NCBI GenBank assembly: GCA_036734105.1
Contig: DAIMZH010000002.1
Coordinates: 1 to 64,000, forward strand
Source of the DNA: Azoarcus_F sp036734105
Lineage (GTDB): Bacteria; Pseudomonadota; Gammaproteobacteria; Burkholderiales; Rhodocyclaceae
Direction of reading: 5' to 3'
Length of the DNA stretch: 64,000 bases
Numbering within the stretch: position 1 is the first letter of the stretch; every line of letters begins with the position of its first letter. Positions 17,017 to 24,468 of this stretch are shown here, piece after piece. The notes beneath the pieces were generated by a model. That model had not been told where the DNA came from and did no database searches. It saw only the letters and a program-made list of their open reading frames with translations. A program made the position numbers and the translations under genes.

Positions 17017-17783
17017 TTCCTGCGGAACATCTGGCCCTGGACCTTGCCAACCCGGAGCCGCCCTGGTCATCCAGCGAGTTTGAAGCCTTGTTGCGCGAAA
17101 AAGGCACTGGCTACCATATTCACCACCCGTTTCATGTGATGATGGCCGAGGGCAAGCTAACCCGCGAGCAGTTGCAGGGCTGGGTGGCCAACCGCTTCTA
17201 CTACCAGATCAGCATTCCGGTGAAGGACGCCGCGATTCTGTCCAACTGCCCGGACCGTGACATCCGCCGTGAATGGATACAGCGCATCATCGACCACGAC
17301 GGCCGTGGTGACGACCCGGGCGGCATCGAGGCGTGGGTGGGTCTGGGGGAATCCGTCGGCCTGAGCCGCGATGATGTCACCTCGCTACGCCTGGTGGCAC
17401 CGGCCACCCGCTTTGCCTGCGAGGCCTATGTCAACTTTGTGCGCCAGCGCCCATGGCAGGAGGCGATTGCCTCCAGCCTGACCGAGCTGTTTGCCCCTCA
17501 CATTCACCAGCAACGCATAGACACCTGGCCAGACCATTACCCGTGGGTGGATACGGCTGGTCTGCAATACTTCCGCAACCGGCTCACCCAGGCCCGGCGC
17601 GACGTGGAACACGGCCTGCACTTCACGCTGCAATACTTCAGCCGAAGCCGCGCCCTGCAACAGCGTGCGCTGGACATCCTGCAGTTCAAGCTCGACGTGT
17701 TGTGGGCCATGGCCGACGCCATCATGCTGAGCCAATGCCAGGTCGCCATCGTCGGCCCCAAGCCTGCCAGAGCCAGCCAATGA
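17013..17783 (+). CDS. pqqC: Pyrroloquinoline-quinone synthase PqqC
   Basis: Cofactor-less oxidase of 256 residues that performs the final ring closure and oxidation to PQQ. The family blocks YHIHHPFH, NRFYYQISIPVKDA, FAPHIHQQR and YPWVDTAGLQYF are present, including the active-site His and Tyr residues. It starts with GTG at 17013 overlapping the pqqB stop, and its own stop overlaps the pqqD ATG. Confidence 0.95.
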   Translation: MIPAEHLALDLANPEPPWSSSEFEALLREKGTGYHIHHPFHVMMAEGKLTREQLQGWVANRFYYQISIPVKDAAILSNCPDRDIRREWIQRIIDHDGRGDDPGGIEAWVGLGESVGLSRDDVTSLRLVAPATRFACEAYVNFVRQRPWQEAIASSLTELFAPHIHQQRIDTWPDHYPWVDTAGLQYFRNRLTQARRDVEHGLHFTLQYFSRSRALQQRALDILQFKLDVLWAMADAIMLSQCQVAIVGPKPARASQ

Positions 17784-18073
17784 GCACCGCAAGCCTGAGC
17801 ATGCAACTCGCCGTGGCACGCCCCTTCAGGCTGCAGTGGGAAGAAGCACAGAAGGCCTGGGTGCTGCTCTACCCGGAAGGCATGGTCAAGCTCAACCAGA
17901 GCGCAGGCGAGATCATGCAACGCTGCGACGGCTCACGCACCCTGTCCGATGTGGTCACCGAGCTGGAGCAGGCCTTCGGCGCAAGCGACCTGCAAGCGGA
18001 TGTGTTGGGTTTTGCAGAGCTCGCCATCAAACAGGGCTGGCTGCGCGACAAGGCTGGAAGCGCGCCGCGATGA
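17780..18073 (+). CDS. pqqD: PqqD peptide chaperone
   Basis: RiPP recognition element of 97 residues that binds PqqA and presents it to PqqE. The family pattern is clear: RLQWEEAQKAWVLLYPEG, then KLNQSAGEIM and a CDGSRTL..V segment. The ATG at 17780 overlaps the pqqC stop, and its TGA overlaps the pqqE ATG at 18070. I chose this start because upstream in the same frame there is only shadow of pqqC. Confidence 0.95.
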   Translation: MSTASLSMQLAVARPFRLQWEEAQKAWVLLYPEGMVKLNQSAGEIMQRCDGSRTLSDVVTELEQAFGASDLQADVLGFAELAIKQGWLRDKAGSAPR

Positions 18074-19251
18074 GTACGCAGCCATCCTCTCAGCTCTCAC
18101 TGGTGGGCAGCCTACCGCCCCGACCTGGCCCGCCGCTGTGGCTGCTGGCCGAGGTGACCTATCGCTGCCCGCTACACTGCGCCTTTTGCTACAACCCGGT
18201 CGATTTTGCCCACAACGAGGCCGAACTGAGCACCGCCGACTGGCTGCGGGTGTTGCGCGAAGGTCGTGCCGCCGGCAGCGTGCAGTGTGGTTTTTCCGGT
18301 GGCGAACCCCTGCTGCGTGAAGACCTGGAGGAGCTGGTGGCCGAAGCGCACCGGCTTGGCTTTTACACCAATCTGCTCACCTCCGGCGTGGGCTTCACCG
18401 AAGAGCGCGCCCGCGCCCTTAAAGCCGCCGGGCTAGACCATGTGCAGTTGTCGTTTCAGGACTCGACCCGCGAACTCAACGACTTCCTGTCGCACACCCG
18501 CACCTTCGACCTCAAGCGCCGGGTGGCCGACACCATCAAGCGCCACGACTGGCCCATGGTGATGAACTGCGTCATTCACCGGCTCAACATCGACTACATC
18601 GACAAGATCATCGAGCTTGCGCTGGACATAGACGCCGAATATCTGGAGTTGGCCAACAACCAGTATTACTCCTGGGCCATGCTCAACCGCGATCAACTAC
18701 TGCCCTCACGCGATCAACTGGTGCGCGCCGAGGCCGTCACCAATGAGTGGCGGCAACGCATTGGCGACCGCATGAAGATCTTCTTCGTGGTGCCGGACTA
18801 CTACGAAACCCGCCCCAAGAAGTGCGTCAATGGCTGGGGCAACGTCTTTTTGACGGTCACGCCCGACGGCACCGCTTTACCCTGTCACACCGCCCGCATG
18901 TTGCCCGGTCTGAGCTTTCCCAATGTGCGCGACATGGACATCGCCAGCATCTGGTACGACTCCGAAGGCTTCAACCGCTACCGTGGCCATGGCTGGATGA
19001 GCCCCACCTGCCGCGACTGCCCGGAAAAGGAGCAAGACATGGGCGGCTGCCGCTGCCAGGCCTTCATGCTCACCGGCGACCCAACCGCCACCGACCCGGT
19101 GTGCGACAAATCACCCCACCACGGGCTGATTACTGCTGCAACGCAGGCCGCGCAATACGCGCCAAGCACGCCTGATACGGTCAAGCCGCTGGTGTTTCGA
19201 GACCCAAAGGAGTCCCGTGCACGCGGTCTGGTGCCGGTGCCGGAGTCGTGA
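18070..19251 (+). CDS. pqqE: PqqA peptide cyclase PqqE (radical SAM/SPASM)
   Basis: Radical SAM enzyme of 393 residues that forms the Glu-Tyr C-C bond in PqqA. The radical SAM cluster motif is CPLHCAFC (CxxxCxxC, about residues 32-39), with the GGEPLL SAM-binding block at about 80. The SPASM auxiliary-cluster cysteines are spread through CVNGWGN, CHTA, CRDCPE and GGCRCQAF in the C-terminal third. It is the last gene of the tightly overlapped pqqBCDE string. No pqqF protease or PQQ-dependent dehydrogenase is in the window. Confidence 0.95.
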   Translation: MSTQPSSQLSLVGSLPPRPGPPLWLLAEVTYRCPLHCAFCYNPVDFAHNEAELSTADWLRVLREGRAAGSVQCGFSGGEPLLREDLEELVAEAHRLGFYTNLLTSGVGFTEERARALKAAGLDHVQLSFQDSTRELNDFLSHTRTFDLKRRVADTIKRHDWPMVMNCVIHRLNIDYIDKIIELALDIDAEYLELANNQYYSWAMLNRDQLLPSRDQLVRAEAVTNEWRQRIGDRMKIFFVVPDYYETRPKKCVNGWGNVFLTVTPDGTALPCHTARMLPGLSFPNVRDMDIASIWYDSEGFNRYRGHGWMSPTCRDCPEKEQDMGGCRCQAFMLTGDPTATDPVCDKSPHHGLITAATQAAQYAPSTPDTVKPLVFRDPKESRARGLVPVPES

Positions 19252-19290
19252 GCCCCTGCAATGGTTCAGGCATCTGCCAGACCAACCGCA

Positions 19291-19935
19291 TCAGCTCTCG
19301 ATCAAACCCGATCGAAGCGCAATCAGCGTAATTTCGGCGGCGTTGGCTGCACCCAGCTTTTGCTTGATGTGATACAAATGCGTGCCCACAGTGCTTGGGC
19401 TGAGGTTTTGCACGGCAGCAATGTCGGCCACCGAGCGCCCTTGGGCGAGCAAAAGAAACACCGCAAATTCCTTGTCGGTGAGTGCCGCCACCGGGTCGTC
19501 AGTGCCATCCATCTGCGCCAGCGCCAGTGCTGGCGCAATGTCGCGGTCGATATAGCGTTTACCGCGTGCCACCTCGGACGCGGCGCGCAGCAGCTCCTGT
19601 GGCTCGGCGCGCTTGGACAGATAGCCACTGGCGCCGGTTTTGAGCGCCCGCCCGGGGATCTGCACATCATCATGCGCCGACAGCATCAACACCCGCGCCT
19701 GCGGGTGGTGCGCCAGCAAGCGGGCCAGCGCGCCAAGGCCGCCGATGCCGGGCATGCTCACATCCATGATCAACAAGTCTGGCATGTGAGTATCAAACAA
19801 CTGCACCGCCGACTCGCCGCTGTCTGCCTCGGCCACCACCTCGGCACCCGCGCCTTCCAGCAGCAGCCGGAAACCCATGCGCACTACGGCGTGGTCATCC
19901 GCCACCAGAATCTTCAGGCCTTGCAGTCTCGTCAT
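19291..19935 (-). CDS. NarL/FixJ-type response regulator
   Basis: Protein of 214 residues: receiver (ILVADDHAVVR, Asp in LLIMDVSMPG, Lys in GYLSKR) followed by a LuxR-type helix-turn-helix with LTDKEFAVFLLLAQGRSV and LSPSTVGTHLYHIKQKL. The ATG overlaps the stop of the sensor kinase gene, so the two make a pair. It converges on pqqE with a 39-nt gap. It may regulate PQQ biosynthesis or a PQQ-dependent oxidation, as two-component systems beside pqq genes do elsewhere (inference). Confidence 0.9.
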   Translation of the reverse strand: MTRLQGLKILVADDHAVVRMGFRLLLEGAGAEVVAEADSGESAVQLFDTHMPDLLIMDVSMPGIGGLGALARLLAHHPQARVLMLSAHDDVQIPGRALKTGASGYLSKRAEPQELLRAASEVARGKRYIDRDIAPALALAQMDGTDDPVAALTDKEFAVFLLLAQGRSVADIAAVQNLSPSTVGTHLYHIKQKLGAANAAEITLIALRSGLIES

Positions 19936-21374
19936 TTGCCGCTCCCCTGCCGGTCTGCAACAAGCACCGCCTCCGGCAGGCGCACACGCAGCCGCACACC
20001 ACCCGACGCCGGGCGCTCCAGAACAAGCTCGCCATGCAGCTCGGATACCCGCTCGCGCATGCCGACCAGGCCATAGTGTCCATCCGGCGTGGTGGTGTCA
20101 TCCATGCCGCGCCCGTCGTCAGTCACGCTCAGCTCCAGCGTACCCCTAGCCCGCGTCAACTTGACCAGCACATGACTGGCCGCAGCATGGCGCGCAACAT
20201 TGGTCAGGCTCTCCTGCAGCACCCGCAACAAGGTCAGCGCCTGTTGCTCGGGCAAGTTGTCGGGCATGGCGTCCAGCCGAAGCTCCAGCATCACATCGGG
20301 GTGCAGTTGTTGCCACTGCGCACAGTGCACATGCATGGCCTCATGCAAAGTGCTGCTGTCGGTGGGAAAGCGCCGCAAGCGGTTGAGGATGGTGCGCACA
20401 CCGTCCTGCATCTGGCCAGTCATGGCCAGCATGGCCTGGGCGCTGCCATACAACTGCGGCTCATGCTGGCTGCGCTGCAGAATGCTGCCGGCAATGGCAC
20501 GAACAGCGGTAATGCCCTGACCTAGCTCGTCGTGCAGCTCCCGCGAGATCACCCGCCGCTCGGCTTCCAGGCGTTGCTGCAAGGCCCGGGCAAAGTCTCG
20601 GTCATCGCCCAGACGACGGTTGTCTGCGCGGGTTTCCATCAGATTGTCGGCCAGCCGATTGTAGGCGCTGGCAACCCGGTCGATTTCGCGCACACCGAAG
20701 GCTGGCAGACGTTTGTCGAAACGGCCATCGGCTGCGTCGACCAGCACATCATCCACCCGCTGCAAAGGCGACAGCGCACGGCGCAATGCCGTTCGACTGC
20801 CAAACCACACCAGCAGCAACAAGGCTGCTCCCCAGCCCAAACCGGCCATCAAGTCATCCCAGGCATCAAGCACAGCGCGTGAGGTGTCCGGTATCAGTTC
20901 AAAACGCAAACCACCCGCCTGGGCCGACCACGCGGCCACGTGCGGCGCCAGCCAGGCATCGAACCACACAGGCGCATCACGCCCGGCCTTCCACAGTGGC
21001 GCGGGTGATTGATAAAGCAGCGCGCCATCCGGCGCATGAACCTTTAACGCATTGGCGCGCAAGCGACCCACGGCGGCCAGCTCGGTCAGCAGCGTCTGTT
21101 GGGCATCCGGCGACCCGGCCGTTTCCAGGCCAGCCAGCCGGACTTCGAGAAACTGCTCGGCCACACGGGTTGCGGCACGCACCTCTTCATGGATGGCCTG
21201 TCGGGTGTCGCGCACCCATAACACCGCCATCACCAGCAACAGCACCAGCAGCAGCGCAGTCATCACCATGCCGATGCGCTGCTCCAGCGTGGGCAGGGCA
21301 CGCAACAACCAGCCCGACGATACATCTGGACGGGAGGCCAAGCTGCCGGATACGGAATGGTGTCGATTGCTCAC
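19932..21374 (-). CDS. NarX/UhpB-type sensor histidine kinase
   Basis: Membrane kinase of about 480 residues with TM1 (GMVMTALLLVLLLVMAVLW), a periplasmic sensor of about 110 residues, TM2 (LMAGLGWGAALLLLVWFG), HAMP, a HisKA_3 domain (REVISRELHDELGQGI is the phospho-acceptor region; the sequence shows ISRELHDELGQG) and a HATPase with LQESLTNVARHA and YGLVGMRERV. I place the start at the GTG at 21374, preceded by CAGGG; a TTG at 21413 would add 13 residues. The partner regulator follows with a 4-nt overlap. Confidence 0.85.
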   Translation of the reverse strand: MSNRHHSVSGSLASRPDVSSGWLLRALPTLEQRIGMVMTALLLVLLLVMAVLWVRDTRQAIHEEVRAATRVAEQFLEVRLAGLETAGSPDAQQTLLTELAAVGRLRANALKVHAPDGALLYQSPAPLWKAGRDAPVWFDAWLAPHVAAWSAQAGGLRFELIPDTSRAVLDAWDDLMAGLGWGAALLLLVWFGSRTALRRALSPLQRVDDVLVDAADGRFDKRLPAFGVREIDRVASAYNRLADNLMETRADNRRLGDDRDFARALQQRLEAERRVISRELHDELGQGITAVRAIAGSILQRSQHEPQLYGSAQAMLAMTGQMQDGVRTILNRLRRFPTDSSTLHEAMHVHCAQWQQLHPDVMLELRLDAMPDNLPEQQALTLLRVLQESLTNVARHAAASHVLVKLTRARGTLELSVTDDGRGMDDTTTPDGHYGLVGMRERVSELHGELVLERPASGGVRLRVRLPEAVLVADRQGSGK

Positions 21375-21614
21375 GGCAAACCCTGTGTGCTGATGGTCTG
21401 TTAAGTGGCGCAAGTGTCATGCCAGCGGGCGGCTCAAGCGGAATCACGGGCTGTGCGGGCTTTCGTCGCGGTCAGACTCAGGCTGGCAAGCATAAAACTG
21501 TTCCATTCTGGAACAACTGTCTTGCTGCGCAACAGTCGGCGTCAGTGCTCATGGCTGTTCCGGGTGCCGTTACTGTCATCACACTGTCACTGTCGCTGCC
21601 GCCATACCGCAAGC

Positions 21615-21658
21615 AGTTGCGGCAACTTGCGCCGCAGATAAGCGTCAATCAATTGACG
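21615..21658. promoter_or_regulatory. Two inverted repeats upstream of the LuxR-type gene
   Basis: AGTTGC-g-GCAACT (21615-21627) and CGTCAAT-ca-ATTGACG (21643-21658) are perfect inverted repeats about 75-115 nt before the ATG at 21732. They sit in the gap between the sensor kinase (leftward) and the LuxR gene (rightward), so they could be operators for either. This is by-eye evidence only. Confidence 0.5.
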
Positions 21659-21731
21659 TCTGCGTTTATGACTTTGGAACCTGCCATCATGCTAAAGTGA
21701 TATTAACAAATACCTGTATCGAGCAATCGCA

Positions 21732-22448
21732 ATGAATGCATATAACCCTGAAAACGTCATGAAAACCGGCATGCTACGCGAGTTTGACAGCATGTTTCTG
21801 AGGTCTGCACTCGATGAGTTACGCCCGTTTGATTTTCTATGCGTTGGTTTTGCCGACTTCACCGACGGGGGCGTCAGGATACGGCGGGCAGCCGTGCTTG
21901 AAGGTGTGCTGCACGAAGACAACGAAAAGCTGATCGGTCAGTGCGCCTTGTTGCTCAACACCTGGCGAACCATAGGCAATCCCATCGTGATCGACATTGG
22001 CCCCTGCGCCTGCCTGGGGGCCAAGCTGCTGCATAGAAAATCCGCATCACGCATCGTTGCCATGGAAGGTCAGGCCCTGGAAGCCGAGCAGTTCATCTTT
22101 CTTGTGGTCAGCAGCCCGTCATTGACCTTGTCTGCGGTCGATAAGGCGCTGCTGACGCGAACGCTGTCAGAGTTGCTGAACCGGGCCAGAAACCACCCTG
22201 AGACAAGCCATGAACAGGCCGTCTGGCAGGACAGTCCGGTCAACCTCACGCCGCGGGAGGTGGAAATAGTGAAACTTGTCGCGCAGGGGATGACCAACAA
22301 GGAAATTGCACGGGCCTTGTCGCTGTCTCCCAACACGGTTCGCAACCACCTGACCAATCTTGGCGCCAAGACCGGCTGCCGGAGACGCGCCCAGCTTGCC
22401 ACCCTGGCCATGCAATGCGAGCTGGCCGCAAAACCATCCAAACCCTGA
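21732..22448 (+). CDS. LuxR-family transcriptional regulator
   Basis: Protein of 238 residues. The C-terminal 70 residues are a LuxR/GerE helix-turn-helix (LTPREVEIVKLVAQGMTNKEI, then LSLSPNTVRNHL). The N-terminal 150 residues do not show a receiver Asp or an autoinducer-binding signature that I recognise. It runs opposite to the two-component genes and converges on the outer-membrane-barrel gene of the long operon. Its target may be the pqq genes or that operon; the sequence does not decide. Confidence 0.85.
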   Translation: MNAYNPENVMKTGMLREFDSMFLRSALDELRPFDFLCVGFADFTDGGVRIRRAAVLEGVLHEDNEKLIGQCALLLNTWRTIGNPIVIDIGPCACLGAKLLHRKSASRIVAMEGQALEAEQFIFLVVSSPSLTLSAVDKALLTRTLSELLNRARNHPETSHEQAVWQDSPVNLTPREVEIVKLVAQGMTNKEIARALSLSPNTVRNHLTNLGAKTGCRRRAQLATLAMQCELAAKPSKP

Positions 22449-22478
22449 CACCGACGGCAACAGGGGTTCAGGGCTGAC

Positions 22479-23639
22479 TCAAAATGGCACCACCCACTCC
22501 AGCGAGGCTCTGGACCGTTCGCCGAACACACCCAGCGCGCTGCCACGCGAACCCGACAGCCGGTCGATCTTGAGGCGCCATTGCTGATGGCTGACAGTGG
22601 TCCAGGTCAGGTGCAGTGACTGCCATCTGCCGTCGCCCTGATCTGACCATACCGCGAAGTAGCGCAAACCAAGCCGGTCCTGCAGCATCCGGGCGTCGAC
22701 CAGCATGGACAGGCTATGCCGCCATCGGCTCTCTTCACCCGCTTGCCTTGTGCCGTACTCCGAAAACACCTGCGGGCTGAGCAATACTGATCCACGCAAC
22801 CAGTCAAGCCCCAGCAAGGCGCGCGCCTGCGGCAGTCCGTAATCCGGCGATCCAGCGTCGTAGCGCATTCGTGCGGCCTCGCCACGCAACACCAGCGTGC
22901 CGACAGGCAGGTCGAAGGACCCGCCCAGCATGCTGACGCGTCGCGCCTGCCAGTCCACGCCAAGCGGCGTGAGCACCGGCTGCGCCTGCCGCCACAGGCC
23001 ACGGTAGGCGAGCGCGGTCAGGTCTGCGTTGGCTGCCCTGACGTTCCATTTGAGGGCAAAGCTGTTCCGGCCAAGCGACGATGCCTTGGCCGGAGGATCA
23101 GGCAAATCAGCGCCCGGTGGGGTAAAGCGGTCAAGCCGCCTGTCCCCCGACCACCAGACACTCAACGCATGCTTGTCAGTCTCGTGCTCAAGCTGGGCAC
23201 TCCACAACCCAAGCCGCGAGTGCTCGGTGGTCTCGAAGAATGCATCGGGCCAACCAACCGGCGTCACCCCGTCAAGCACTCGAAACCCGTCTGCGCCGCT
23301 GTGCACAGGCATCAGACGACCTGCCGAAAGCTGCCAATGGTCAAAGCGGCGCATCCATACCAACTCACGCAGCAAGGCCTGATCATGGCTACGCGAGTCA
23401 AGCCAGCTTCTGGACAAGGCCACTCTGCCGATAGCGCGCCCTCCAAAGGCCAGGGTCTCGCCGTTCAGGCGGGCAATCACCCCAGCACCTAGCGCATCAG
23501 CCCGCTGCGAAAAGTGATCCGCGCGAAACACCAGCTCGCCCCGCAAGCCCGGCTCGGCCATGGCGGACTGACCCGCCGCAGGCAGTGCGCACAGCCAACA
23601 CACGGCAAACACCGCCCGGGTCAGATCATGGAGCCGCAT
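22479..23639 (-). CDS. Outer-membrane beta-barrel protein (DUF1302-like), last gene of the 13-gene operon
   Basis: Protein of 386 residues with a signal peptide (MRLHDLTRAVFAVCWLCALPAAG). Alternating hydrophobic strands follow and the C-terminal residue is Phe (WVVPF), the outer-membrane assembly signal. The GRLMPVHSGADGF..LDGVTP block resembles the GRQ..WG.ADG..V.D...P motif of DUF1302-type porins that accompany LolA-like and RND/ABC exporters. Its start is 10 nt after the LolA-like gene, with GGTGAG upstream. It probably forms the outer-membrane step of the export set (inference). Homology is weak by eye. Confidence 0.65.
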   Translation of the reverse strand: MRLHDLTRAVFAVCWLCALPAAGQSAMAEPGLRGELVFRADHFSQRADALGAGVIARLNGETLAFGGRAIGRVALSRSWLDSRSHDQALLRELVWMRRFDHWQLSAGRLMPVHSGADGFRVLDGVTPVGWPDAFFETTEHSRLGLWSAQLEHETDKHALSVWWSGDRRLDRFTPPGADLPDPPAKASSLGRNSFALKWNVRAANADLTALAYRGLWRQAQPVLTPLGVDWQARRVSMLGGSFDLPVGTLVLRGEAARMRYDAGSPDYGLPQARALLGLDWLRGSVLLSPQVFSEYGTRQAGEESRWRHSLSMLVDARMLQDRLGLRYFAVWSDQGDGRWQSLHLTWTTVSHQQWRLKIDRLSGSRGSALGVFGERSRASLEWVVPF

Positions 23640-23649
23640 TCCGGCAATC

Positions 23650-24468
23650 TCACCCACCACGCAGGAAGCGCTGCGAGGTGTAGACCGGGTCCAGCGCCTG
23701 ATCCAGCTCGCGGCTGTCGACCAGCATGCGCGTTACCCGTCCGTTGAGCAGATTGCGCATCACGTATTCGGTCGGCCGCCAGTATTGACCCTCGCGCTGC
23801 AAACCGCTGGTATCCAGGCGTTTGACATGGCTTCCGTCGTGTCCGAAATAATCAATGCGCACCGGATAAAGGCTGTTGCTTTCCAGCCAGTAGGTCTTGC
23901 CGCCATAGCCGGATGCCTTCTGCTCCTGCTCGGTGCTGGGGCGGGCATGTACGGTCAGGCACTGGCCGAACTCACACTCGACTGGCGCAGGCGCGGAAAA
24001 GAGGTAGTGCTCCAGCTTGAAGTCTTCAAAATCCTCATGTGTAAATTCGGTGCCCATGAACCAGTTGCTCTTCTCGGCACCAGCCAGCCTGCGCATACGC
24101 CGGTTTGCCGGCATGTAAAGCCACAGATCATTCGCTGAGGCGCCTTCGTCAATGACCAGCAAACCGGTTCCACGCAAGGAGGCGGGTTCGTCGAAGCGGA
24201 TCAGGCTACGCTCCTCGACACGCTCGCCATTGTCCAGGCGATGAAAGAAGAACTGCAGGCGGCGCTCCTGAACCACCCGCCCGTCGGCTGATTCAAGCAA
24301 CATGCGATATCGCGTGTTTTCGCTCAGGCTCTTGGTCTGCTGGTCAGCCTGACGCATCAACGCCATACCCGCATCACTGGCCTCAAACTCCATGGTCGGC
24401 TGTGCCCAGCAGGGGGCAACCCACGCCCCCACTAGCGCCAGGCCTGTCAGTAAAAACCTTGTCATCAT
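23650..24468 (-). CDS. Outer-membrane lipoprotein-sorting (LolA-like) periplasmic protein
   Basis: Protein of 272 residues with a signal peptide ending CWA-QP and the LolA-like fold of the uncharacterised lipoprotein-sorting family. Typical blocks are RMLLESADGR, the R.L..F.EP..LRGTGLLV region, WLYMPANRRMRRL and GTEFTHEDFED. Such proteins are found with MMPL/RND or FtsX exporters and are thought to ferry a hydrophobic ligand across the periplasm. Its ATG overlaps the FtsX stop (ATGA). Cys pair C-x4-C (VECEFGQCL) could form a disulfide. Confidence 0.85.
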   Translation of the reverse strand: MMTRFLLTGLALVGAWVAPCWAQPTMEFEASDAGMALMRQADQQTKSLSENTRYRMLLESADGRVVQERRLQFFFHRLDNGERVEERSLIRFDEPASLRGTGLLVIDEGASANDLWLYMPANRRMRRLAGAEKSNWFMGTEFTHEDFEDFKLEHYLFSAPAPVECEFGQCLTVHARPSTEQEQKASGYGGKTYWLESNSLYPVRIDYFGHDGSHVKRLDTSGLQREGQYWRPTEYVMRNLLNGRVTRMLVDSRELDQALDPVYTSQRFLRGG

